Shown one piece after another: positions 8,578-16,280 of a DNA stretch of 64,000 bases (the first letter of the stretch is position 1; every line of letters starts with the position of its first letter). The notes beneath the pieces were generated by a model. That model worked only from the letters and a program-made list of their open reading frames with translations, was not told the DNA's origin and searched no databases. The position numbers were made by a program, and so were the translations under genes. Source of the stretch: Streptomyces iakyrus (GTDB lineage Bacteria; Actinomycetota; Actinomycetes; Streptomycetales; Streptomycetaceae); the NCBI RefSeq assembly GCF_000717055.1, contig NZ_JNXI01000011.1, positions 62,001 to 126,000 of the forward strand. Direction: 5' to 3'.

Positions 8578-9179
8578 TGGGTACGTACACGATTCCGAAC
8601 GTCGTCGAGCGCACCCCGCAGGGCGAGCGGTCCTACGACGTCTTCAGCCGGCTGCTGTCCGAGCGGATCATCTTCCTCGGCACCGAGATCGACGACGGCG
8701 TCGCCAACGTCGTCATCGCCCAGCTCCTCCACCTGGAGTCGTCGTCCCCGGAGAGCGAGATCGCGATCTACATCAACTCCCCTGGCGGCTCGTTCACTTC
8801 GCTGATGGCCATCTACGACACCATGACGTTCGTGCAGGCGCCGGTCTCCACGTTCTGCGTCGGGCAGGCGGCCTCCACGGCGGCCGTGCTGCTGGCCGGC
8901 GGGGATCCGGGGCGGCGGTTCGTGCTGGAGCACTCCCGGGTGCTGCTCGGCCAGCCGGCCGCCGGCGGACAGCGCGGCACGGTGTCCGACCTGGCGCTCC
9001 AGGCCAAGGAGATGGTGCGGATCCGCTCCCAGGTGGAGGAGGTGCTGGCGCGGCACACCCACCACGACGTGGCGGCCCTGCGGGCCGACATGGACCGCGA
9101 CAAGGTGTTCACCGCGCAGGAGGCGGTGGGCTACGGGCTGGCCGACGAGGTGCTCAGCCGGCGCCTCGTGACGGTCTGA
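8577..9179 (+). CDS. clpP4: Clp protease subunit, ClpP4 type, lacking the catalytic His
   Basis: Protein of 200 residues whose ATG overlaps the clpP3 stop (TGATG), so the two are translationally coupled. The Ser nucleophile S100 is in [11 protein letters not shown] and an Asp lies in DMDRDKVF, but the position of the active-site His reads LLGQP with Gly at residue 125 instead of the usual HQP. The subunit is therefore probably unable to cleave by itself and would act as the structural partner of ClpP3 in a mixed ring. A sequencing error is unlikely because the frame is intact. The assignment as ClpP4 follows from operon position. Confidence 0.88.
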   Translation: MGTYTIPNVVERTPQGERSYDVFSRLLSERIIFLGTEIDDGVANVVIAQLLHLESSSPESEIAIYINSPGGSFTSLMAIYDTMTFVQAPVSTFCVGQAASTAAVLLAGGDPGRRFVLEHSRVLLGQPAAGGQRGTVSDLALQAKEMVRIRSQVEEVLARHTHHDVAALRADMDRDKVFTAQEAVGYGLADEVLSRRLVTV

Positions 9180-9199
9180 GGCGCCGGCCGTGACACAGT

Positions 9200-9613
9200 T
9201 CAGGCGGCCAGGCACATTCCGTTGTGCGAGGAGGTGGACACCCCACGGCGGCTGCCGCCCGCGTAGCGCGAGGTGACGCGGGTCAGTTCGCCCTGGGCCC
9301 TCGCCAGCAGGTCGCCGAGGTTCAGCCCGAGGGCGCGGGCGGCGGCCGCGAGGACCTCCGAGGAGGCCTCCTTGCGGCCGCGCTCCACCTCCGAGAGGTA
9401 AGGCATGGAGATCCGCGCCGCGTCGGCGACGTCCTTCAGGGTGCGCTCCTGTGCCAGGCGTTCACGGCGCAGCACGTCTCCCACCAGGTCCCGCCACAGC
9501 GGCTCCTTGCCGGCGGGGGCCGGCGGCGCCTGGCGCGGCGGTGCTCCGGCGGGGCGGGCGCCGTGCGGGCGCAGAGGGATGACTCGGGCTTCGTTCGGCA
9601 GGTGGTTGCTCAC
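9200..9613 (-). CDS. popR: PopR-type helix-turn-helix activator of clpP3-clpP4
   Basis: Protein of 137 residues from GTG 9613 (GGAG six bases upstream). Residues 40-105 are an XRE-type helix-turn-helix (LVGDVLRRERLAQERTLKDVADAARISMPYLSEVERGRKEAS). It converges on the clpP4 gene. In S. lividans PopR activates clpP3-clpP4 and is itself degraded by ClpP1/ClpP2 through a C-terminal Ala-Ala; this protein ends CLAA, so the same degron is present. The palindrome before clpP3 fits the PopR box. The closely related ClgR is the alternative, but context and tail favour PopR. Confidence 0.85.
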   Translation of the reverse strand: MSNHLPNEARVIPLRPHGARPAGAPPRQAPPAPAGKEPLWRDLVGDVLRRERLAQERTLKDVADAARISMPYLSEVERGRKEASSEVLAAAARALGLNLGDLLARAQGELTRVTSRYAGGSRRGVSTSSHNGMCLAA

Positions 9614-9678
9614 CGCTCCAGCCTAGGAATCCCGGCCGCCGGGGGAAGGGACCGGCGTTCCGCCCTGAGTGGAATCAC

Positions 9679-9762
9679 GCGTCCACACCGCCGGAGGGGT
9701 ACATTCCGCCCGATTTCGCCCGTGGGAAAATAGCGGGGCATGGTGCGCGTCGACCCGGGTAC
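9679..9762 (+). promoter_or_regulatory. Two SigB-type promoter candidates before the sigma gene
   Basis: GGGTAC occurs at 9697-9702 with GCGT 14 bases before it (9679-9682), and again at 9757-9762 with GCAT 15 bases before it (9738-9741). Both fit the GNNT-N14-16-GGGTAC/T pattern known for the Streptomyces SigB family, which suggests that the sigma factor transcribes its own gene. Confidence 0.5.
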
Positions 9763-9815
9763 CCGCAACTCGGGAGTACCTATGCAGATGTCCGCCGTGA
9801 CTCGTGGGAGAGGTA

Positions 9816-10703
9816 ATGGAGACCGCCGTGATCCGGTCGAAGGCACAGGTCGTCGGAGAGAACACCGAGGCCAGCGCGGGTGACGGAGCACTGCCGGGCG
9901 TCGTGGACCCGCGGTCCGTGGCCCCGCGGGACGCCAGGGAGCTGTCCCGCCAGTTCTTCCAGCGCCTGACGGAACTCGAAGAGGGCACGCACGAGTACCA
10001 GTACGCGCGTAACACCCTGATCGAGATGAACATGTCGCTCGTGCGCTTCGCGGCCGGCCGGTTCCGGGGCCGCGGCGACGACATGGAGGACATCGTCCAG
10101 ACCGGCATGATCGGCCTGATCAAGGCCATCGACCGGTTCGAGCTCTCACGCGAGGTCGAGTTCACGTCCTTCGCGCTGCCGTACATCGTCGGCGAGATCA
10201 AGCGCTTCTTCCGCGACACGACGTGGGCAGTGCACGTGCCGCGGCGGCTCCAGGAGCTGCGCGTGGAGCTGGCCAAGGCCCGTGAGGAGCTCGCCAGCCG
10301 GCTGGACCGCGAGCCGACGGTCGCCGAGCTGGCCACCCTGATGAACATCTCCGAGCGCCAGGTCGTCGAGGGGCAGATCGCGGCGAACGGGTACAACTCG
10401 TCGTCGCTGGACGCCGCCCTCACCGGCGACGGCCCGGAGAGCGGCGAGGCGGTCCTGGCCGACTTCATCGGCGTGGAGGAGGACGGGCTGCGGCTCGTCG
10501 AGGACTTCCACTCGCTCGCCCCGCTCATGGCGGAGCTGAGCGAGCGCGACCGGCAGATCATCCACATGCGGTTCGTGGAGGAGGCAACGCAGGCGGAGAT
10601 CGGTGAGCGGCTCGGCTGCTCGCAGATGCACGTCTCCCGTCTGATCAAGCGGATCATCACGCGGCTGCGCGAGGGCATGCTGGGCGAGCTGGGCTGCGCC
10701 TGA
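9816..10703 (+). CDS. SigB/SigF-family RNA polymerase sigma factor
   Basis: Protein of 295 residues. Region 2 is clear (DDMEDIVQTGMIGLIKAIDRFE, then FTSFALPYIVGEIKRFFRDTTW), region 3 follows (VPRRLQELRVEL), and region 4 contains the helix-turn-helix (TQAEIGERLGCSQMHVSRLIKRI). It belongs to the group-3 SigB/F/G set that directs stress and differentiation genes in Streptomyces. A SD-like GGGAGAGG lies just upstream of the ATG; a GTG at 9804 is a less likely start. The convergent neighbour encodes an RsbW-like ATPase that could be its anti-sigma factor. Which Streptomyces paralogue this is cannot be told by eye. Confidence 0.9.
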   Translation: METAVIRSKAQVVGENTEASAGDGALPGVVDPRSVAPRDARELSRQFFQRLTELEEGTHEYQYARNTLIEMNMSLVRFAAGRFRGRGDDMEDIVQTGMIGLIKAIDRFELSREVEFTSFALPYIVGEIKRFFRDTTWAVHVPRRLQELRVELAKAREELASRLDREPTVAELATLMNISERQVVEGQIAANGYNSSSLDAALTGDGPESGEAVLADFIGVEEDGLRLVEDFHSLAPLMAELSERDRQIIHMRFVEEATQAEIGERLGCSQMHVSRLIKRIITRLREGMLGELGCA

Positions 10704-10719
10704 CACCGCCGTACGACCA

Positions 10720-10759
10720 GCGGGTGCCGTCCCCCATGCGGGAGTGGGGCGGCACCCGC
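10720..10759 (+). terminator. Stem-loop after the sigma gene
   Basis: GCGGGTGCCG (10720-10729) pairs perfectly with CGGCACCCGC (10750-10759) around a 20-base loop that can itself pair partly (CCCCC with GGGG). It starts 17 bases after the sigma gene stop. Confidence 0.65.
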
Positions 10760-10802
10760 GACTGCGTTCCGATGCGTTCGTTCTGGTTCGTTCGTTCTGA
10801 TT

Positions 10803-10832
10803 CCTTCCGGGTGACGCATCTCACCCGGAAGG
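10803..10832. terminator. 12-bp perfect stem-loop after the anti-sigma-like gene
   Basis: CCTTCCGGGTGA (10803-10814) and TCACCCGGAAGG (10821-10832) are exact reverse complements around a 6-base loop. It lies two bases beyond the stop codon of the minus-strand ATPase gene and between two convergent genes, so it can serve both. Confidence 0.75.
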
Positions 10833-10833
10833 T

Positions 10834-11298
10834 TCACCCCTGGCTTGCCTCGGCGAGCGGCAGCACCGCGCGCACCCGCTTGCCCACCGGCACTCGCTCC
10901 ACGCTGACCTGCTCCGCGAGCGCGTGGACGATCTCCAGGCCGTGCCGGCCGATGCGCTCGGGGTTGCGCGGGAAGATGCGGGGCAGCGCGGAGCTGCTGT
11001 CGTAGACCGACACCGTCACGGCGCTGTCGGTCCCGACGAGCTCCAGGATGTACGGCCCATTGCTGTGCCGGTCGGCGTTGGTGACCAGCTCGCTCACCAC
11101 CAGCAGTACGGCGCCGTCGACCCGCTCGTCGATCCGCGCGCACCACTCGGTCCTGAGCTGGTCGAGGAAGAGCGCGGCGAAGGACCGCGCCTCGGCGATG
11201 CATCCCTGCTCACCGGTGTAGTGTGCCGCCCGCCTCAGCGGTTCCACGGGCACGTCGAAACCAGTCGGTATCACTGCCTCGTCCAGGTGGTCGATCAT
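10834..11298 (-). CDS. RsbW-like ATP-binding regulatory protein (possible anti-sigma factor)
   Basis: Protein of 154 residues from ATG 11298. It is a single GHKL-type ATPase domain: VVSELVTNADRHS is the N box and GRHGLEIVHALAEQV the G1 box. Streptomyces has many of these stand-alone domains; some bind and phosphorylate anti-anti-sigma factors or hold SigB-type sigma factors. Its position, convergent with a SigB-family sigma gene and sharing the terminator region, suggests a functional pair, but no anti-anti-sigma gene is next to it. The pairing is inference; the domain call is firm. Confidence 0.85.
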   Translation of the reverse strand: MIDHLDEAVIPTGFDVPVEPLRRAAHYTGEQGCIAEARSFAALFLDQLRTEWCARIDERVDGAVLLVVSELVTNADRHSNGPYILELVGTDSAVTVSVYDSSSALPRIFPRNPERIGRHGLEIVHALAEQVSVERVPVGKRVRAVLPLAEASQG

Positions 11299-11485
11299 TC
11301 TTTTCTCTCTGGGAAGCCGGACTGGCCGGACGCTCTGCACCAGTGCTCGTACCCCGAGCCGGGCTTCACAGTCCTGACAGATTCTCCCCCATTCGATGAC
11401 CCGGGCATTGTCCCCCCTTCGCGGGGCACCCGGAAGGAATCAGGACCGGCCGAGGGCGGCCGGGCCGGATCGCCGGAGGTGCGCG

Positions 11486-11626
11486 GTGGCCTGGTGGACA
11501 TGGCTGGTCGTGGTGATCGCGGCGCTCGCCGCCGTCGCGGTGGTGACACTCGCCGTGCAGGCGGGCCGCCGGTCGGGGACCGTCATCGCGGTGAGGCGCC
11601 GGCCCGGCGGAAAGAGCCTGCGATGA
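11486..11626 (+). CDS. 46-residue single-pass membrane protein
   Basis: Small gene starting at GTG 11486 with GGAGG six bases upstream. The product begins MAWWTWLVVVIAALAAV, giving one hydrophobic helix at residues 2-25, followed by a basic tail (RRSGTVIAVRRRPGGKSLR). Its stop overlaps the start of the first PRC-barrel gene by four bases (ATGA), so translation is coupled and it is the first gene of a three-gene operon. I do not recognise a family. The tight coupling and good ribosome binding site argue that it is real. Confidence 0.7.
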   Translation: MAWWTWLVVVIAALAAVAVVTLAVQAGRRSGTVIAVRRRPGGKSLR

Positions 11627-12207
11627 ACGAGCTGCTGGCTGCGCGGAGCCTGACGACCCTGCCGGTGGTCACCCTCGGAGGGGAGGCCGTCGCCCAGGTC
11701 AAGGACACCGTCTTCGACGCCGCCGCCGGCCGGATCACCGGCTTCACCCTCAGCGGCCGGGGCCTGCTGTCGGGCCCGCTGAAGCAGAGTCTGCCCTGGT
11801 CGGCGGTGCACGCGCTGGGTCCGCACGCGGTCATGATCCGCGATGCCCTCGCGCTGCAGGACACGTCCGTGGTGGTGGCCCGCCGTGAGGCCCAGCAGGG
11901 CCGGGTGCTGCACGCGAAGGTGCTGACCGACGAGGGTGCCGAGGTCGGCACCGTGCTCGACGTGATCGTCGAGGGCGGGGCCAGCGGCCGGGTCGTGGGG
12001 TTCCGGATCGCCGCGGGCAAGGCGCTGGTGCAGGGTTCCAGGCGCCGCCGGCACCGGGTGTACGTACCGCGCGGCGAGACACTCGCCGTCTCCGGACGGG
12101 CGCTGGTCATCCCGGCGGACGCCATCCGCTACGTCGCCGACGACCTGCCGGCCTTCGCCTCCCGGGTCGGGGCCTTCCGGGCCGGGCGGGAGGGGACGGC
12201 GTCATGA
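11623..12207 (+). CDS. PRC-barrel protein, two-domain
   Basis: Protein of 194 residues with two PRC-barrel-like units (about 8-80 and 90-170). Both show the pattern in which a property such as VAQVKDTVFD or VGTVLDVIVE is followed by a glycine-rich strand (GRITGFTL, GRVVGFRI). PRC barrels occur in the photosynthetic reaction centre H subunit and in RNA-processing proteins; small stand-alone actinobacterial forms have no known function. It is coupled upstream to the small membrane protein and downstream by ATGA overlap to a second PRC-barrel gene. Confidence 0.8.
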   Translation: MNELLAARSLTTLPVVTLGGEAVAQVKDTVFDAAAGRITGFTLSGRGLLSGPLKQSLPWSAVHALGPHAVMIRDALALQDTSVVVARREAQQGRVLHAKVLTDEGAEVGTVLDVIVEGGASGRVVGFRIAAGKALVQGSRRRRHRVYVPRGETLAVSGRALVIPADAIRYVADDLPAFASRVGAFRAGREGTAS

Positions 12208-12620
12208 TGCTGTTCTCCGAGGCGCGGGGCTTGCCGGTGCTGACGCTGGCCGAGGCGGAGGAAGTGGGCGCCCTGAGGTCGCTGACGGTCGACGCCGTGT
12301 CCGGCGTGGTCACCCACGTCCGGGTGCGCGGCCGGCACTCCCGCAAGGAGACCGTGCTGGCCTGGGGCGCGCTGCACGCCGTCGGCCCGGACGCGGTGCT
12401 GGTCCGCACCACCGCCGAACCGGCCGAGGTGCCGCCGCATCACGAGCTGCCGGGGCTGCGGATCCTCACCGAGACGGGCGACACGCTCGGCACCGTCCAG
12501 GACGTCGCGTTCGAACCGGAGACGGGCCGGGTCGAGGCGGTCGTCACCGCCCACGGCGACCTGCCGGCCGATCAGCTGCTCGGACTCGGGAACTACGCCC
12601 TGGTGGTCCGCGCCGCCTGA
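12204..12620 (+). CDS. PRC-barrel protein, second of the pair
   Basis: Protein of 138 residues whose ATG overlaps the previous stop by four bases. It has two shorter PRC-like repeats (VGALRSLTVDAVSGVVTHVRV and LGTVQDVAFEPETGRVEAVVT). It is probably a paralogue of the preceding gene and may form a complex with it near the membrane, held by the small single-pass protein; that is inference from operon structure only. No catalytic residues are apparent. Confidence 0.78.
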   Translation: MMLFSEARGLPVLTLAEAEEVGALRSLTVDAVSGVVTHVRVRGRHSRKETVLAWGALHAVGPDAVLVRTTAEPAEVPPHHELPGLRILTETGDTLGTVQDVAFEPETGRVEAVVTAHGDLPADQLLGLGNYALVVRAA

Positions 12621-12647
12621 ACCGGCCGGGTCGGCAAGGGCGCCCGG

Positions 12648-13799
12648 TCAGGAGGCCGGGGCCTCTTCCGTCGTGCCGCCGCCGGTGTCGCTTCCGGTGT
12701 CGGTGGTGCCGTCGGGCGGGGGCTGCTGGGTGTCGGACGGCGGCTCGTCCGTCGTCGGCCCCGTCGTGTCCGTGTCCGAGGTCGGCGGTTCACTGGTGGG
12801 CGGCTGCGACGACGTCGTGTCGGGCGGCGCCGTGGGCGTGGTGACGCTCGCCGACGGGGAGGGCTTGCCGGGCTTCTCGGTCTTGTGGTCCTTCTTGCCC
12901 GTGTCGCCCGGCCGGCGCTCGAACCACTCGCCGTCCGGTTCGCACATCACGAAGGCGTCGACCGGCTCCGGGGCGGGTGTCACCATGACGACGTTCGACG
13001 ACTTGTAGCCCGGCCATGCCTCGCCGGTCGTCCTGGGGGCGCTTCGCTGGGCCACCGGCGGGGACAGCGGGTTGCCGCACGCGCAACGCACCCGCGGTAC
13101 GCCGCGGTCGTCGACGAGGACGGCGGTACGGGCCTGGAGGACGGCCTGGTAGCTGGTGGGGGCGCCGTCCTTGTAGCCGTGGTTGGTGACGCGGGTGTCC
13201 ATGCGCAGCTGGACAGGGGTGAGCGAGCGGAGGTAGGCGGGGACCTCGGACGGCTCGATCCGGGCGGCCGAGGCGAACGCGCGCTGCTTGTCCGGATCTT
13301 CCCCGAGATACGTGATCTGCTTCTCCACGTCGCAGCTGGCGACGTTGCGGGTGCCGCCGTACAGGCCGGGCGCGTCGCCGTTCACCCCCCGGACGGCGTT
13401 CTGCGGTGCCGACTCGGTTGCCCCAGAGGGCGAGACCGGCGAGGCGGAGCTCTTCTCCTCTGCCGTCGACTCGGTGAACGCGTCGGGCCCCGTGTCCGCG
13501 GCGGGCTGGAGGAAGACCTCACCACTGGACGTGCTGGTGCCGCCGTCGGACGCGCCGGTGCCGCCGTTGTCGGGCCGCGAGAGCACCACGGCCAGGATGA
13601 CGGCGGCCACCACCGCGGTGGCGATGATCGCGACACGGGGCACGGACCCCCACCACGGCCGGCGGGGCTCCGGCTCCCTGCCGCCTCCGGTGGGCGGCTC
13701 CGAGGGCGGGCCGCCGCCCGGCGGCGGTTGGGAGGGGCCGGACAACGGGCCCGAGGGAGGTCCTGTGGGGCGGCCGGACGACGGCGGATCGACGCTCAC
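12648..13799 (-). CDS. Membrane-anchored DUF6777-like protein with Pro/Thr-rich ends
   Basis: Protein of 383 residues from GTG 13799 (GGGGAGAA upstream). Residues 1-55 are a Pro/Gly-rich cytoplasmic stretch, then one membrane helix (VAIIATAVVAAVILAVVL), then an outside domain of about 180 residues with NVASCDVEKQITYL, YLRSLTPVQLRMDTRVTNHGY and VRCACGNPLSPPV, and a Ser/Thr/Pro-rich tail rich in TT and SD. The core resembles the Streptomyces family called DUF6777, whose members I associate with Ser/Thr kinase and FHA loci as here. Function is unknown. The conserved cysteines may form disulfides outside the cell. Confidence 0.75.
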   Translation of the reverse strand: MSVDPPSSGRPTGPPSGPLSGPSQPPPGGGPPSEPPTGGGREPEPRRPWWGSVPRVAIIATAVVAAVILAVVLSRPDNGGTGASDGGTSTSSGEVFLQPAADTGPDAFTESTAEEKSSASPVSPSGATESAPQNAVRGVNGDAPGLYGGTRNVASCDVEKQITYLGEDPDKQRAFASAARIEPSEVPAYLRSLTPVQLRMDTRVTNHGYKDGAPTSYQAVLQARTAVLVDDRGVPRVRCACGNPLSPPVAQRSAPRTTGEAWPGYKSSNVVMVTPAPEPVDAFVMCEPDGEWFERRPGDTGKKDHKTEKPGKPSPSASVTTPTAPPDTTSSQPPTSEPPTSDTDTTGPTTDEPPSDTQQPPPDGTTDTGSDTGGGTTEEAPAS

Positions 13800-13974
13800 G
13801 AGTTCTTCTCCCCGCGCTCGTTCTCTGCGGCTGTCCCCAGGGCCATGGGTCCCGGTATATGCCGCTTGTTCCACTACATGTTCATTGTGTGCTCTGGCCC
13901 CTTACACCCCGCAAGCCGACGCGGACGGACCTCTCCGGCGGGCGGGCGGCGCGGGGGCTGCTTAGCGTGGCAGC

Positions 13975-15273
13975 GTGAGTTCGCGCACCCCCTCCGGCCA
14001 GGCACGCACCTCCGGCGAGCGGGCCGTCGCCCGCCACGGCTGGGTCCATGCCCTCGTCACGGTGCTCGGCGCCTTGCTCGCCATGGCGGTGGTGACCGGC
14101 CTGGGTCTGTGGGCGGCCGGGGCCGCGGATCTTCCGGACGGCTCCTTCGCTCCCGTCGTCGCGGCCACGATGGTCACGGCCGTCGGCGGCACGGTGAGGC
14201 TCGCCGGAAGCGCGGGCGACCTCGCCGACACCCAGGCGGATCTGACGGTGATTCCGTTGTCCGTCACGCTGACGGGTGCCCTGGTGGTCGCCTGGGGCTT
14301 TCTGCGGCCGCTGCGGCACCGCGCGGTCGCGGGAGCGAGAGAACTGGCCGGCTGGGCCGGCCGGGTGGCGGCCCTGTGGCTGCTCGCGTTGATCGGCCTG
14401 ACGCTCGCCGCCCGCCACACCTTCGACATCTCCCTCGGTGACGACACGCTGGGTGAACTCGGCGACCTGTTCGGCGCGTCGCCGAAGGTCGGCTTCACCG
14501 CGGACGTTCCGCTGTCCGTGTTCGTCGGCGTGGTGTGGCTGGCCGGTGTGCTGGTGCTGGCGCTGCTGGTGTCGCGCGGGGCCCCGTTGCCCGCGGGGCT
14601 GTTGCGCTTCCAGGCGTCCGTGCGGCCGGCCGCGTACGCGATGGTCGCGCTGCTGCTGGCCTGTGTCGCCATCGGCGTGGTCATCGCCCTGGTCGTCGCG
14701 GCGACCAAGGGGAACGCGCGGGAGACGTTCGCCGTGATCCTGCTCGGCATCCCCAACCTGGTGTGGCCGGCGCTGACGATCGGACTTGGCGCCACCTGGA
14801 ACGGCCGGGTGGAGGGTCCGTTCGGGCTGCCCATGCCGCAGGTGCTCGACGAGGTGCTGCGCACCCCGGACGTCTCCGAACTGAACCTGCGCACCCTGGC
14901 CGAGCACGACGGCCGCGTGTGGTGGCTGCTGGTCGCCGACATCGTGCTGCTGCTGGCAGCCGCGTTCGTGATGGCGGCCCGGTCACCGGCCCGGGTGCGG
15001 GCCTGGCAGCACGCGGTGCACATGGCGGTCGCCCTGGTGCTCACGGTGTTCATGATCTGCCTCGTGGGGCGCATCTCCGCGCACTACGGCCTGTCCGTGC
15101 TCGGCATCGGGGACCTGGGCGGCGGTCTCGGGGGCGAGCTGTTCCTGAGACCCAGGCTATGGGGCGCCGTCGGCCTGGCCGTCCCGTGGGGGCTGGTGAC
15201 CGGGTTCGCCGGGGCGCTGCTGGCCCGGCGCGTACGGCGGCGCGGCGAGGTGCGTTCCGACAGCGCGGCCTGA
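13975..15273 (+). CDS. Streptophobe-family polytopic membrane protein
   Basis: Protein of 432 residues with about nine to ten predicted membrane helices (for example VLGALLAMAVVTGLGLWAAG, VALWLLALIGLTLA, VALLLACVAIGVVIALVV, LLVADIVLLLAAAFVMAA). The layout and the segment ILLGIPNLVWPALTIGLGATWNG match the Streptomyces-restricted family called streptophobe, whose function is unknown. GTG 13975 is preceded by TAGCGT at 13963-13968, six bases away, and no ribosome binding site, suggesting a leaderless transcript. It lies divergent from the DUF6777-like gene and convergent with the kinase operon. Confidence 0.82.
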   Translation: MSSRTPSGQARTSGERAVARHGWVHALVTVLGALLAMAVVTGLGLWAAGAADLPDGSFAPVVAATMVTAVGGTVRLAGSAGDLADTQADLTVIPLSVTLTGALVVAWGFLRPLRHRAVAGARELAGWAGRVAALWLLALIGLTLAARHTFDISLGDDTLGELGDLFGASPKVGFTADVPLSVFVGVVWLAGVLVLALLVSRGAPLPAGLLRFQASVRPAAYAMVALLLACVAIGVVIALVVAATKGNARETFAVILLGIPNLVWPALTIGLGATWNGRVEGPFGLPMPQVLDEVLRTPDVSELNLRTLAEHDGRVWWLLVADIVLLLAAAFVMAARSPARVRAWQHAVHMAVALVLTVFMICLVGRISAHYGLSVLGIGDLGGGLGGELFLRPRLWGAVGLAVPWGLVTGFAGALLARRVRRRGEVRSDSAA

Positions 15274-15281
15274 CGCCCGTT

Positions 15282-16280
15282 CTACGTCCGCTCCACGAAG
15301 ACCGGTTGGGCCCAGCGCGGGGGTGGCTTGGGCCGCTCCTCCCCCACGCCCGGCAGCTGCCGGTCCACGCGCGTGGGCTGCCTCGTGGCACCGCCCTTCC
15401 CGCCGCCGGTCGTCGCGGCGCGCAGCGCGGCGACGAAGGCGAGGCAGGACGGGAACCGGTCGTCGGGGCTCTTGGCGAGGGCCTGGGCGAAGACGGGGTC
15501 CACCCGGGGGTCGAGATCGGGCCGGTCCTCGGTCAGCGGCGGCGGTTCGTCGTACTGGTGGGCCCACAGCAGGGCCATGTCGTCGTCGCGGAGGAAGGGC
15601 GGATGGCCGGCCAGGGTCTCGAAGACGACGCAGGCGAACCCGTACACGTCACAACGGGCGTCGACCGGCTTGCCGGAGATCTGCTCGGGAGAGACGTAGT
15701 CGAGCGTGCCGACGAACTGGCCGACGGTGGTGAAGCCGGTCAGTGACAGCGACTTCTTCGTCAGGCCGAAGTCGGTGAGGTAGACGTGCTCGGGGTGGTC
15801 GCTGTCGGTGCCGCGGGAGACCAGGATGTTGCCGGGCTTGACGTCCCGGTGGACCAGTCCGTGGTCGTGGGCCGCGTCGAGCGCGGAGGCGACCTGGGCG
15901 GCGACGCGCACGGCGGTGACGGGCGGCATCGGGCCCTCGCGGTCGAGGACGTGCCGCAGGTCGCTGCCGGCGACGTACCGCATCGCGATGTACAGCACGC
16001 CGTCCGTCTCACCGGCCTCGAACACCGGCACGATGTGCGGGTGGTCGATCGCCGCGGCGGCCCGGGACTCGTGGGTGAACCGGCGGCGGAAGGTGTCGTT
16101 GCGGGCGAGTTCGGGGGCGAGCAGCTTCAGGGCGACGGTGCGTTCCAGGCGCAGGTCGCGGGCCCGGTAGACGACGGCCATGCCGCCGCGCCCGATCTCC
16201 TGCTCGATCCGGTACCCGGCGATCTGCTGCCCGATCAGCTCGGAGGGCCGCCCCGAGAACAGGCTGGTCTCGCGGTTCAC
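15282..16280 (-). CDS. Soluble Ser/Thr protein kinase (Hanks type)
   Basis: Protein of 332 residues, last gene of the FHA-ABC / repeat-protein / kinase operon; its GTG overlaps the upstream stop by four bases. All kinase motifs are present: GRGGMAVVY glycine loop, K in VALKLL, HRDVKPGN catalytic loop, DFGLTKKS metal site, a Thr-rich activation segment (SLTGFTTVGQFVGT), SPEQ and the DVYGFACVVFE helix. No membrane helix or PASTA region follows, so it is cytosolic, unlike PknB. The C-terminal 45 residues are basic and contain PTRV, the same motif that is repeated in the preceding protein. It could phosphorylate the neighbouring proteins. Confidence 0.92.
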   Translation of the reverse strand: MNRETSLFSGRPSELIGQQIAGYRIEQEIGRGGMAVVYRARDLRLERTVALKLLAPELARNDTFRRRFTHESRAAAAIDHPHIVPVFEAGETDGVLYIAMRYVAGSDLRHVLDREGPMPPVTAVRVAAQVASALDAAHDHGLVHRDVKPGNILVSRGTDSDHPEHVYLTDFGLTKKSLSLTGFTTVGQFVGTLDYVSPEQISGKPVDARCDVYGFACVVFETLAGHPPFLRDDDMALLWAHQYDEPPPLTEDRPDLDPRVDPVFAQALAKSPDDRFPSCLAFVAALRAATTGGGKGGATRQPTRVDRQLPGVGEERPKPPPRWAQPVFVERT

